A stretch of DNA of 64,000 nucleotides from Natronorubrum thiooxidans (GTDB lineage Archaea > Halobacteriota > Halobacteria > Halobacteriales > Natrialbaceae). The notes beneath the pieces were generated by a model, which was given only the letters and a program-made list of their open reading frames with translations, ran no database searches and was not told the DNA's origin. The DNA lies in assembly GCF_900156475.1 (NCBI RefSeq), contig NZ_FTNR01000016.1, forward strand, positions 1-64,000, in the 5' to 3' direction. A program made the translations under genes and the position numbers. This document shows positions 26,012 to 35,200 of the stretch, piece after piece (position 1 is the stretch's first letter; each line of letters starts with the position of its first letter).

Positions 26012-27478
26012 ACTATCTTTAGACAGCGAGAGAATCCCGTCCTGAAGCCGAGAGACGCGAGGCTGAAGGGCGGGCGTGAATCGCGTCACTCGATTCCACA
26101 ACTACCGACGAATGCTGACTGGATATTCCACGCAGATCCATACCATTAAGTAGAAATATCCACATTGGCTATGTATGGCGATTAGGGTCACACGAACCTA
26201 CGTTGGTTCCATCCAGAACCACCGGCAGGTTTGCGATGGCCTCGATTCGCTCGGAGACTCCGCCTCAAAAATCTGGAACGTCGCACGCTGGACAGCCGAT
26301 CGGATTTGGGATGCAACCGGCGAGATCCCCGATGAAGGAACGCTGAAAGCGTACATGAAGAATCGCGAGTGCTGGAAAGACTTGAACGCACAATCCAGTC
26401 AGAAAGTCATCGAAGAACTTTCCGACGCTTTCCAGTCGTGGTTCGACCTGAGACACAAGTACGGTGAGGCGAATCCGCCCGGTTACCGCAAACACGGCGA
26501 CACTCGCCCCCGAAGCACGGTTACGTTCAAAGTAGACGGGTTCAAACACGACCCAGAGAACAACCGCGTTCGACTCTCGAAAGGGTCGAATCTTAAGGAG
26601 TCTTGGTCGGACTTCATCCTCTGTGAGTATCAGACCCGCCCGGACGTTGACCTTTCAGAGGTCAACAAGGTACAGAACGTTCGCGCCGTCTGGAACGGCG
26701 ACGAGTGGGAACTGCACTTCGTCTGTAAAGTCGAACTCGAAACCACCGACTCCGCAGGCGACGAAGTTGCAGGCATCGACCTCGGCATCAAGAACATCGC
26801 TACCGTTGTGTTCCCCGACGAGTACGTCCTATACCCCGGCAACTCCCTCAAAGAAGACAAACACTATTTCACCCAAGCAGAGTACGACACGGAAGGAGAG
26901 AACGGCCCGTCGCAGAAGTCGATGTGGGCACGTCGAAAACTCGCAGAACGCGAAACGCACTTCTATCACACCCTCACAGACAGCATAATTACGGAGTGTG
27001 TCAAACGTGGTGTTGGCACGCTCGCGGTAAGTTGGCCTGAAGACGTGCGAAAGTCCGACTGGGGCAAAACCGGCAACAAGAAACTCCACACGTGGGCGTT
27101 CGACCGTATCTACCAGTACCTCGCGTACAAGGGCGAGCTTCGTGGTGTCGAGGTGCTGAAAGAGAATGAATGGAACACCTCAAAAACGTGTTCGGCGTGT
27201 GGTGACGACACGAAGTCGAATCGGAAGCACCGTGGCTTGTACGTCTGCTCGTCGTGTGGGTTAGTCGGAAACGCGGATTGCAACGGCGCGGAGAATATAC
27301 GTCAGAAGATAACTCCGAGTCCTCATAGCGAGGATAGGAGTAACGGCTGTGTGGCACAGCCATCGGTACACCTGTTCGATTCAGAGAGTGGGGTGTTCGC
27401 CCCGCGAGAACAAGTTGTGTCGTAGACCGGCAAATATCCCAACTGCGGTACGGGAAGCCTCGTCCGTTTACGGCGAGG
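26012..27478 (+). mobile_element. Complete IS200/IS605 (IS1341-type) element, tnpB only
   Basis: Left end at about 26012-26088 (CTATCTTTAGACAGCGAGAG, hairpin, GGGCGTGAATCGC). Right end is the stem CCTCG-CCG-TTTA-CGG-CGAGG at 27458-27478, whose transcript would be the omega RNA scaffold. There is a full tnpB and no tnpA, so it depends on a TnpA elsewhere. Remnants of the same type are at 6203, 17791, 24571 and 63451. It sits between the HEPN module and a broken coiled-coil gene. Confidence 0.8.
26175..27425 (+). CDS. tnpB: TnpB, RNA-guided nuclease of IS200/IS605 type, full length
   Basis: 416 residues, normal for haloarchaeal TnpB. N-terminal helical/WED-like part (residues 1-190), then the RuvC core: EVAGIDLGIKNIATVV near 198 (first Asp), LAVSWPEDVRKSDWG near 285 (Glu), and NADCNGAENIRQKI near 372 (last Asp). 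The zinc ribbon is CSACGDD then CSSCGLV. The glutamate lies in WPEDVR rather than the usual G.I/R context, so I am slightly less sure of that residue. Start ATG 26175; an overlapping ATG at 26171 is out of frame and closes at once. Confidence 0.9.
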   Translation: MAIRVTRTYVGSIQNHRQVCDGLDSLGDSASKIWNVARWTADRIWDATGEIPDEGTLKAYMKNRECWKDLNAQSSQKVIEELSDAFQSWFDLRHKYGEANPPGYRKHGDTRPRSTVTFKVDGFKHDPENNRVRLSKGSNLKESWSDFILCEYQTRPDVDLSEVNKVQNVRAVWNGDEWELHFVCKVELETTDSAGDEVAGIDLGIKNIATVVFPDEYVLYPGNSLKEDKHYFTQAEYDTEGENGPSQKSMWARRKLAERETHFYHTLTDSIITECVKRGVGTLAVSWPEDVRKSDWGKTGNKKLHTWAFDRIYQYLAYKGELRGVEVLKENEWNTSKTCSACGDDTKSNRKHRGLYVCSSCGLVGNADCNGAENIRQKITPSPHSEDRSNGCVAQPSVHLFDSESGVFAPREQVVS

Positions 27479-27557
27479 AGGATGTCACCTTTAACTGCCC
27501 CGTTCGTAGCGAGAAAGCGTTCGGGCTTCGCCCAGCCTCGCTTCCAGTCCTCTGTGA

Positions 27558-27902
27558 GAACGACTCGAGAGGGCTAGCAGACCCCGCTCGTCCTGTTCTG
27601 TCGGCGGCGTTGCAGCGCTTGTTGATCGATTCACTGAGCATCAGCACCAGCAGTCCCATTCCAACCCGATAACCACCGAAGACACGACTACCACATCGAC
27701 ACACGAACAGTTCGATGCCGAACTCACCCGACTTCGCGATCGCATCACCCAACTCGAGGCCAAAGAAGCCCGAATCAACGCCCTCGAGACGGAACTCGAG
27801 GAAACCGAGCAGGAAAACACACGCCTCGAAGATCGCCTCAAGGACCTCGAAGTTCTCTGTCAGGCCACCCCCATCGGGGGTGAAACCCGCATCTCCGGAT
27901 GA
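27558..27902 (+). pseudogene. Coiled-coil protein fragment lacking its start
   Basis: An open frame of 114 codons with no usable start codon. The C-terminal part is a strong coiled coil (EQFDAELTRLRDRITQLEAK, INALETELEETEQENTRLED) preceded by a Gln/Ser/Thr stretch. The 5' end is missing, probably lost to the TnpB element that ends 80 bp upstream. Its last codons overlap the first copy of the shared double hairpin at 27865. Confidence 0.5.
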
Positions 27903-27916
27903 GGGAGATAATGTTG
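27865..27916. repeat. Shared double-hairpin element, copy 1
   Basis: CCACCCCCATCGGGGG, GTGAAACC, then CGCATCTCCGGATGAGGG and ATAATGTTG. Compare copies at 29008 and 29575. This copy overlaps the end of a coiled-coil fragment and has no intact gene on its downstream side. 27917-28270 shows no gene. Confidence 0.7.
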
Positions 27917-28270
27917 CTCTGGGTCAGCCGGTCGGTCGAAGATTGTGGCGTAAGTTCGGTCAGTGGGAGAACAGAAGCGGGGCCAAGAGAACGCCGTAGC
28001 GGGTCTCTCGATTGGTCCGTCTGCTGTCCCTCGATAACAATCACACCACACTAACTCCCACTAACTCCTTCAGCGGCACTACGGGCTTCGGTCACACCAG
28101 TCCTCCACGTACCAAAACCCGACCAGACGTCGTGGACCGGAAGGTCGGGTACACCAGAGGCAGCCATAGAGAGCGGTCAGAGAGGAGGTGTAGTTGCCTT
28201 CCGGTTCACGTCGTCGCGCCGATCACGGAGATCGTCCCTGTGGGGACAGTCCGCTATCTCGAGGCACCCA

Positions 28271-28298
28271 GCGCAAAAAAAGAGGCGTCCGACCGGCC
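28271..28298 (-). terminator. Probable terminator after the gene at 28299
   Basis: On the minus strand, GAGGC..GCCTC stem followed by TTTTTTT, directly after the stop codon. The same 29-base sequence (GCGCAAAAAAAGAGGCGTCC and GACCGGCCT) is repeated after the gene ending at 29230. Confidence 0.6.
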
Positions 28299-28988
28299 TC
28301 ACTCGTCGAGGACAGTCACGTGTTTGACCGCGTGGGTCTCGCCGCCGTCCATCCAGACTGCCTCGCCTTCGTACGTCGTCGTGAGATCGAAGTGCGTTCC
28401 GTCCTCGAGTTCGACCGTCTCCGAGGACACACTCGAGACTTCGGTCCACAGCTTCTCGTTGCACGACGAGTACTGGTACCCACCGTGGGTTCGAGTTGCT
28501 CGGTGCTCGACGACCACTTCGTCGCCGGCGTCGAGATCAGCGACCGAAGCGAGGCGACCGTGACGTTGACTCTCTTCGCCGAAGGATGTCTCGCCCTGTG
28601 GCAGCGACACTTGAACTCGAGCGCCGATCTGGAGCGGATCGGTTGGACACTCTCGAGCGAAGCGACTGCTCGATCGAGTGGACATCGGGATCGTGCTGTC
28701 GAGGTGGGGATCGCTCCCCTCGTCGTAGACGAGGTTGACCGTGTCGTAGGAGATCTTCCCGGGGTCGTGGACCCAGCCGAGGTTCCGCGCCTTCTTTCGA
28801 AGCGATCGGGAGTCGGAGCCACTGTTGGTTGGGCTCATCTCCGCAGAGGCGAACAGGCGACCGTCTTGTTCAACGACCGAGATCTGCTCGACGTATCGGT
28901 CGATTTCCGCTTCGAGTTCGGCGACGACGTCGCGGCTTTCGTTTGACAGCTGTGCAACTCCGACCGTCGTGGGTGTCTTAACAGACAT
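28299..28988 (-). CDS. Hypothetical protein of the virus-like block
   Basis: 229 residues from ATG 28988. N-terminal helical part (LSNESRDVVAELEAEIDRYV) followed by beta-rich segments (RLFASAEMSPTNSG, VVEHRATRTHGGYQYSSCNE, EGEAVWMDGGETHAVKHVTV). No recognised domain. The shared double hairpin (29008-29058) lies 20 bp before the start and a T-rich terminator directly after the stop, exactly as in the next gene upstream, so the two belong to one regulated block. Possibly a virion or accessory protein. Confidence 0.65.
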   Translation of the reverse strand: MSVKTPTTVGVAQLSNESRDVVAELEAEIDRYVEQISVVEQDGRLFASAEMSPTNSGSDSRSLRKKARNLGWVHDPGKISYDTVNLVYDEGSDPHLDSTIPMSTRSSSRFARECPTDPLQIGARVQVSLPQGETSFGEESQRHGRLASVADLDAGDEVVVEHRATRTHGGYQYSSCNEKLWTEVSSVSSETVELEDGTHFDLTTTYEGEAVWMDGGETHAVKHVTVLDE

Positions 28989-29007
28989 TGGAATCACTCT
29001 CGGGATC

Positions 29008-29058
29008 ACCCCCCTCAGGGGTGAAAACCCTCATCTCCGGATGAGGGCAATAATGTTT
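29008..29058. promoter_or_regulatory. Shared double-hairpin element, copy 2, upstream of 28988
   Basis: CACCCCCCTCAGGGG, AAAA, CCCTCATC TCCG GATGAGGG, then CAATAATGTT. The second stem is 8 bp and perfect with a 4-base loop. On the minus strand it precedes the start codon by about 20 bp, a place for a leader RNA structure or a protein-binding site. Confidence 0.7.
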
Positions 29059-29201
29059 CTCCGTTTCTGACAGCCCCACGGAAGGCAAGAGCGAAGACAG
29101 AGTGTCGTCGACGACGTCTGGGACAGAGACCGTCGCTTTCAGTGGTTTCCAGTTCCTGCATTGGCAACTGCACTACGGCTTTGGTGGGGGTTGGGTAGCC
29201 G

Positions 29202-29229
29202 GCGCAAAAAAAGAGGCGTCCGACCGGCC
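29202..29229 (-). terminator. Probable terminator after the gene at 29230
   Basis: Identical to the sequence after 28299: GAGGC..GCCTC stem and seven T residues on the minus strand, immediately after the stop codon. Confidence 0.6.
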
Positions 29230-29559
29230 TCACTCGTCGCTGCTCGAGCCGAACTTCACGTAGAGCACGTAGGCAGTCAGGGCGAAGATCGCAGGCGTGC
29301 TGATGAACCAGATCAGGGCTGCAGGCAGGAAGAAGATCGCGTGGAGGCCCACGCCGAGGATGCTCAGGAACGCCGCGGTGAAGTACGAGCCGAGCGCGAA
29401 GACGCCGATGGTGGAGAACGTCGCGTTCGGTCGTAGGATCGAGAGCAGGATCTCCCCGAAGTCGACATCGAGATCGTCGAACCTCGAGGTCGTCTCGGTG
29501 GCGCTGGTGTTCTGTTCGGTGTCGGTGCTACGCAGCTCGGAGATGCTTGGTCGAGACAT
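29230..29559 (-). CDS. Virus-like integral membrane protein
   Basis: 109 residues. The N terminus is polar (MSRPSISELRSTDTEQNTSA), then ILLSILRPNATFS, then hydrophobic segments about 52-75 (VFALGSYFTAAFLSILGVGL) and about 76-102 (IFFLPAALIWFISTPAIFAL). The tail is charged (KFGSSSDE). A truncated relative is at 22104. The arrangement of small membrane proteins resembles the structural block of haloarchaeal pleolipovirus-like elements, but no spike gene is visible, so that is only a suggestion. Preceded by copy 3 of the shared hairpin. Confidence 0.7.
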   Translation of the reverse strand: MSRPSISELRSTDTEQNTSATETTSRFDDLDVDFGEILLSILRPNATFSTIGVFALGSYFTAAFLSILGVGLHAIFFLPAALIWFISTPAIFALTAYVLYVKFGSSSDE

Positions 29560-29574
29560 GATTGATCGTCAGGC

Positions 29575-29626
29575 CCACCCCCTCGGGGTCGAAAGCCCTC
29601 ATCTCCGGATGAGGGTGACAATGTTG
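29575..29626. promoter_or_regulatory. Shared double-hairpin element, copy 3, upstream of 29559
   Basis: CCACCCCCTCGGGG, TCGAAAG, CCCTCATC TCCG GATGAGGG, TGACAATGTTG. It ends about 16 bp before the start codon on the minus strand, in the same relation as copy 2. Confidence 0.7.
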
Positions 29627-29825
29627 TGTGGCCTGAGGATCTGGCTAAGAGACGGCGTCGAACAGGGATCGTCGTGGAGGCTTCTGTAGCCGACCGACGT
29701 CACTGCAGGAGTTGGAACCATCTGGTCTCGAGTTGCCCACAGACAGTTGTTCTTCCGCTGGTTTTCTCGACTTCTGTCGATTGGTTCCGGAACTGCACTA
29801 CAGTCTGTTTTTGGTTCGGCAGTCG

Positions 29826-29850
29826 TCGCAAAAAAGAGGCGGCAGAGTGG
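29826..29850 (-). terminator. Probable terminator after the gene at 29851
   Basis: On the minus strand GCCGCCTCTTTTTTGCGACG follows the stop codon; a shortened version of the terminators at 28271 and 29202, keeping GCCTC and the T run. Confidence 0.5.
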
Positions 29851-30078
29851 TTAGAGGTAGTTGAAGAGACAGTCCTCGCAGGCATCGTGTCCATCGATTC
29901 GCCGGTCCGCTTCCGTACTCGAGCAAAAGTAGCAGCCTTCCGTCTTCGAACAGACCGAACAGCCACAGCCAGCATTCTCAGTACTCGGCCCAGCCAGTGC
30001 CAGCAGGACTACGCCAACGACAGCAGCACCCAGTGTGGAAAACGTCACAACAGTCACAGCGACGACGATGAACAGCAT
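29851..30078 (-). CDS. Small membrane-anchored Cys-rich protein
   Basis: 75 residues. Residues 2-30 are one hydrophobic helix (FIVVAVTVVTFSTLGAAVVG VVLLALA, spaced here). The rest is Cys-rich: CGCSVCSKTEGCYFCSS and then DACEDCLFNYL, with eight cysteines in CxxC-like pairs, suggesting a zinc knuckle on one face of the membrane. Third gene of the virus-like block (28299, 29230, 29851), all on the minus strand with shared 3' ends. No double hairpin precedes this one. Function unknown. Confidence 0.65.
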   Translation of the reverse strand: MLFIVVAVTVVTFSTLGAAVVGVVLLALAGPSTENAGCGCSVCSKTEGCYFCSSTEADRRIDGHDACEDCLFNYL

Positions 30079-31525
30079 TGTTAGTATCTCGGCTCAGGCC
30101 TCCGCCACAATGTAGCCGATTGGGTTGGGACCATCTCGTCCCCCGTTTGGTTTGCCACCGTCGTTTCAGGATTTCGAGAGAAGAGAGTCGACCCGATTTC
30201 GGGAGACTCTCGGTGGGGGAGAGATCATAGTCAGGTGAGTGAGACGTTTTCCCGACTTCCCAGCGGCGACACCAGATTGCAAGTGTCTCATCGTAACTGC
30301 GTCGATGTCGACGACCAGTGGGATCACGACGGGGCAAACCCCACCGGCCGACTGGTCGATTTCGATGGGGTGATTTCGACCGGCAATTGCGACGTTCGTC
30401 CCTCGAACTCGAAGCGGTGTCCCGCCGTGTCTGTGGTCATCGATCAGCTGGCCAACGGCCACCACTCGGACGTGTCTCGATGAACTGATATGACTACCAG
30501 ATCGGTCACCGAACGAGGATCGAAGATCGTCCAGCCTGTCGCCACGATCAGGAGGTGACTGGCCCTCCACGAAGTGGTGACTCGACAAGGTTGATTCGGA
30601 GCCGAAACGGAGGCCGAAATCGAGTCGAGATCGACGGTCGAACAGCGGTGGATCAACCACCGCATCTGTGGGTCGAATCGAGGCGTCGATCACGGCCAGT
30701 CGGTCACCGACGTCAGGGGTCGTTCACCGGGAGTCATCCACGGTTACAACGCGGTCAATTCGTGGCCGACTCTGAGGGACGAATCCCGGCGGAATCCAGC
30801 CGGCCAATAGCCACCGACATATAGGGCAAACTGACACAGAGATCGAGGCAACTCAGTGCCGGTGAATCGAGTCCGGTGGAACCACGATCGTCGCGACCAG
30901 TATGGCCACCAGAATCTCCCGTGGGTCGAGGGTCACCAGTCCCCCGTCGCAATCCGTGAAGCGGGAGTGGCCGTCGGCCATCAGGAGACAGCTGGATCGG
31001 AACGTCCAACAGCACATCTCGATAAGAAAGTCTCCCCACCACTGGGTCCGACTGACCGGAGGAAGTTGGGCTGGTTCTGTATATCAGATTCACCTAGATA
31101 TTCGGCAGTCCAGTGTGTCCTCAGAGACGGCCAATCCTGACGGCCGTCGACTACTGGTGACTGGTGTTCGAGGAGAGGCCATCCGGCCGGTGGGAGGTCA
31201 GTTGGTCACGGCTCATCACTCCACTCTCACTCACCCCCATTTCTCTCCAGATCAGTCCATCCCCCTTCAGGGGGAAAGGGGGTGGTGTTGCTGTCTCTGG
31301 TCCTCCAATCCATTCTCATTTTCTTGACTCTTGGCCTTGTGGCCTGAACCCCCCCACCCAACGGGGGGAAATAGGGGTATATCTCAGACGCAGCGGCTCA
31401 AAATCGGGGGTGTCTGAGAACGTGAAATAAAGTCGAGTCTGTCGAGACCCTCGTATCGCGCAGATTCGAGCGAGACAGGTACTCGAGTCTCGAGGATTCG
31501 CTTCGAGGTCCAGTACAGCTTCTCA
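30079..31525. other. 1.4-kb tract without a convincing gene
   Basis: Several overlapping frames exist on both strands (for example 30166-30693 minus and 30902-31327 plus) but their proteins are low-complexity Arg/Ser/Pro mixtures without hydrophobic cores, and none has the codon bias of the neighbours. Short words such as GGTCACCG and TCGGTCACCG recur. Near 31255-31285 there is a G/C-rich hairpin (CATCCCCCTTCAGGGGGAAA). It may hold RNA or an origin, or be decayed DNA. Confidence 0.5.
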
Positions 31526-31941
31526 CCCCCGGACACCCCGACGCCGTCTTGCGATTGTCCGGGGGTCGTCTGAGAGTGGCCCAGAAAGGCGATTATTTCA
31601 GCCGAACCCGACGCCGTCTGGTTATTTTCACGATAGAAACTTTTGTATCTGGGTTGTGGTAATTATATGCGGAATAAAGTGGTGAAACACCCCGGACATC
31701 CCGACGCAGTCTTGCGATTGTCCGGGGGGTAATTTTGGATAGTCGATACCCCCGGACACCCGACGCCGTCTGGTTATTTTCATGGTTTTCGAATATCCCA
31801 TATTTCGAAATATGTCGGTCGTAAATATGGGTCTATGGAGGGGTTGACTGAAGGATATCAGCCACGGAGTTTATCACATAAAAATTTTCTTTGCATCTAA
31901 CCCCCGGACACCCGACGCAGTCTTGCGATTGTCCGGGGGGG
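31526..31941. repeat. Five iteron-like repeats, three with 10-bp inverted arms
   Basis: Core CCCGACGC(C/A)GTCT(T/G)G at about 31537, 31607, 31700, 31759 and 31910. Three copies (31526-31565, 31688-31728, 31900-31940) are bracketed by CCCCGGACA and TGTCCGGGG; two shorter ones (31602, 31748) end in TGGTTATTTTCA. All lie in the same orientation. 31942-32253 shows no gene. The array lies beyond the 3' end of the giant gene at 32254. Confidence 0.85.
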
Positions 31942-32253
31942 TATTTCGGAGGATCAAAGAGGAAACAGACCGCTGCTCAGGGGAGATTCTGGTTGGTTAT
32001 TCAACAACTATAGCACAGCAGTTGTGGGGATGTTGTTTCCGCGCAATAGACAGTGGATTATAGTTCAGACAAGTACCGTTCTGAGAGTCATGAGAAAGAA
32101 CAGATTTGGACCTCGAGTGTGCCTCGGGACGCAAAGGGAAGTGATCTGAAACACAGTGATTGAGAGGCTGAAATCAATGTCGAGAAAGAGAGGTTTTTGG
32201 GAAGAGTGTCTGCAAACCCGACGATAAAACAGAGAGTGAGTTACAGTATTCGG

Positions 32254-35200
32254 TTACTCGTCTTCGGCGAAGAGCCCCTCGAGTTGGGCGAGTTGTTCGC
32301 CCTGATCAGTGAGACTGATTCCGAAATAGCACCGGGGACGACCGCGTCCTTCGATAGTCACTTTTCGCTTGGGGTGATCATTGTTGAGAGCCGACTTCAG
32401 TCGGGTCGAAAACCCACCCGGAGGATAGGTTTTGACCTCCGCTTCGTCAGCGCTCTTCTCAGGATCTTGACGTAGATCTTCGAGGGTGATTTGCGCCCAC
32501 GCATTGTAGGCATCGCGGATGTCTGAGACAGGGGTGACAGAACTCCGATCTCTATCCGCACTGATCTCGTCATCGATCTCCACGAACACGGTCAAGAATT
32601 GTTCCATCGGCTCCGGCCATTCATCTCCCGTCCGGTAGTAGTTACCGAACCGTTCGAGTGCGTCCTCACGGATGGCCTCATCGGGGTCCACATCGGGGGC
32701 CTCTGCCGGGCCATCACCGTGGCCGGTCTGGTCCTCTCTGGACCCACTATTATCGAGACGCGCTGGGGTGTATCCAGTCTCTTCTTCGATATCTTTGAGA
32801 ACTGGGAAGTAGACGTCATCGGGGAGTTTGAGATTGCGCTTGAGCGCCTTCTCGTCCGACCCCGATCCGTCGCCATCTTCGCCCTCATCTGGACCCTCCG
32901 CAGCATCGAACTGCTCGAGGTCAGCTGGGTCACAGAAGTCGTGCTTGATCGCGTAGCCGACCAGCCCCTTGAGGGGGATCGGCGTGTGCTCTGGAACCAG
33001 TCCATTTTGGCGGGCGTACTTCCACAGCAGGAAGTACTCATAATCCTCAAGAGTCTGACCTTTCGCCGACGTGGACCCATCGCGGTGACCCATGTCGCAG
33101 AGTGCGAAGTGTTGGAAATTGTATACTGCTTCGCGCTTGTGACAGTAGGCGAAATCGTCGTCGATCACGACGAAATAGTTCTCCGATTCACCGAAGTGAC
33201 CGAACGGATTCTTCCCTCGAGAGCCGGGGTTCAGTCCGAGGTCGCGGAGCTCGAGACTCCAGATCGGATTGTGTTTGCCGGTGAGTTTCTTGTAGTCGGC
33301 TTCCTCGACACGATCTTCGATTTCCTGTGGGTCGACGTCGATCGCTGAATCGCTGTCGGAGTTGACGAGCCCACTGACATTGCCCGAGGCTGCGGGATGC
33401 TGTGTGGGGTGGATCGTCGGGATGACACCGAACAGCGAGAGCGGTGGGTAGACGTCAGGCGACTCCGGGGCCGGCGTGAGTGCGTTGTTGTCCTGACGGA
33501 GGTCGGCAGCGTCAGCAACAGGATGTCTGTGAGCGGCCTGCAGTTCGTCGCTGTCGGCTTCGGGGTCGGAGTTGATGACATACGGGGACTTCACTGGGAA
33601 GTCGTCGCCTGCCGCTGCGTAGGGCAGCGAACCGACTGTGTGCAGGAGGTCGTTGGCCACCGGGTAGGTTAGCGAGTTGGTTTCCATCCCGGTCGGGTAG
33701 TCTGCGACGGGATCTGCCCGCTGGGTGAGAGCCTGCATCCACGCAGGGGCCGTGGTGTGTCCGTCACGCCGTTCTTCGACCGACGGACTGTCTTCCATCG
33801 ACAGTCGGAGTGCCCAGTCTGCAGGTGGCGCGAGTGCCAGCCAGCCGTTCTGCAGATAGTCGTCGAGGTCGCGTTTCTCGTCCCCGAACTGTGGGAGTTC
33901 GATCAGCCAGACGTTCGTCCCGCCGTAGTCGAAGCGGTCGGGTTCCTCGAGAGAAGCTTGGTCGGCGTCGTCCTTAGTCGTCGCCTCTCCATCAGTCTCG
34001 GTATCGACTTCGATGACATCCAGCCGGCGGGCCACTTCTTCCCAGAGGTCGTAGTCGTCTTCTTCGGGGTCGGCATCGCCTTCGATGACTTCCTCGCGAT
34101 AGACGTCGGCTGCGGCTTGCACTGTTCCCGTGAACGTCTCGTCCGGTGACGGCGTATGCGTATCCAGTACGCGACCCATGTCGACGGCGCTGTCGACACC
34201 GGGGCCATGGTTGTAGATTTCGATGACTTCGCTGATCGGGCCGGTATCTCGTGGGCGGTCGGCGTCGGTCGTCAGGAGATGGACCGGCACTTCATCGGCC
34301 GTGACCTGCGTTTCCTCGTCGGCGTCTTTCTCCGGATCAGCTGGTGGAGCGACACAGATGTCGTGGTCCTCGAGCATCTCCTCGAGGAGGTCGTTCGCGG
34401 CGGCACTCACTGCAGTCTTCGCGGTGAACTCCGACGGGCCGGGGAACTCCCCAGTACAGAACAGTTCCCGGATGTTCATCGCCCGCCGGCAGGCTCGTTC
34501 GTCGTGGTCCCGATCGTCTTCATCGAGGACGACGCGCTTCGGTGGGTCGCTGTCCTGCAGGAAGTAGACGTCGGGGATCTGGTGACTCCGAATGATATCG
34601 GCCAGCGTCTCGCGCTGTTTGATTTTGAACGTCTTCGTCACGGGCGAGATACACGGAATCCCGTGGGCGTGGGCCGTGATCGCGTCGGCCATCCCTTCCG
34701 TGATGACGAGCGGTTCGCCGTCGCGGATGGTTTCGCGGCCGTAGATCGGTTCGTCGACGATGGTGTAGTTCTTGGTCGTGGCGAGCTTGGCGTACTTGCC
34801 CTTCGTGAAGTCCTCGGGATGGATTCCATGCTCGGTGTCGAAGTCGGGTTGACGGCCGATGAAGAACGCGACCTGTCCGTCTTCGTCGTGGTAGGGGAAG
34901 ATGTAACGTCCACGAAACAGGCACGAGAGGTCCTTCGGCTCATCGACTTGCGTGTAGTCGACGTAACCCTCGCCGTCGCTGTTCTCTCCGTAGGCGTCTC
35001 GAGGCTTCGTGAACAGCCCCGTCGCGATCATCGTATGATGAGCGAAGCCCGCTTCCTCGAGATGATAGAATAGTTCCTTCCCGAAGACGGGTGCCCAGCC
35101 GAGTTGTTTCTGGTCGACGATCGAGTCACTCCAGCCACGATGGTCAGCGCCGAGATACTGGTAGGGCTTCCCGTCGATCATGAAGTCGTTCGGACTGGCG

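Noticed and set aside
30166-31327. Overlapping 110-175 codon frames
   Set aside because: Low-complexity products, no ribosome site, no hydrophobic core; frames on both strands equally good.
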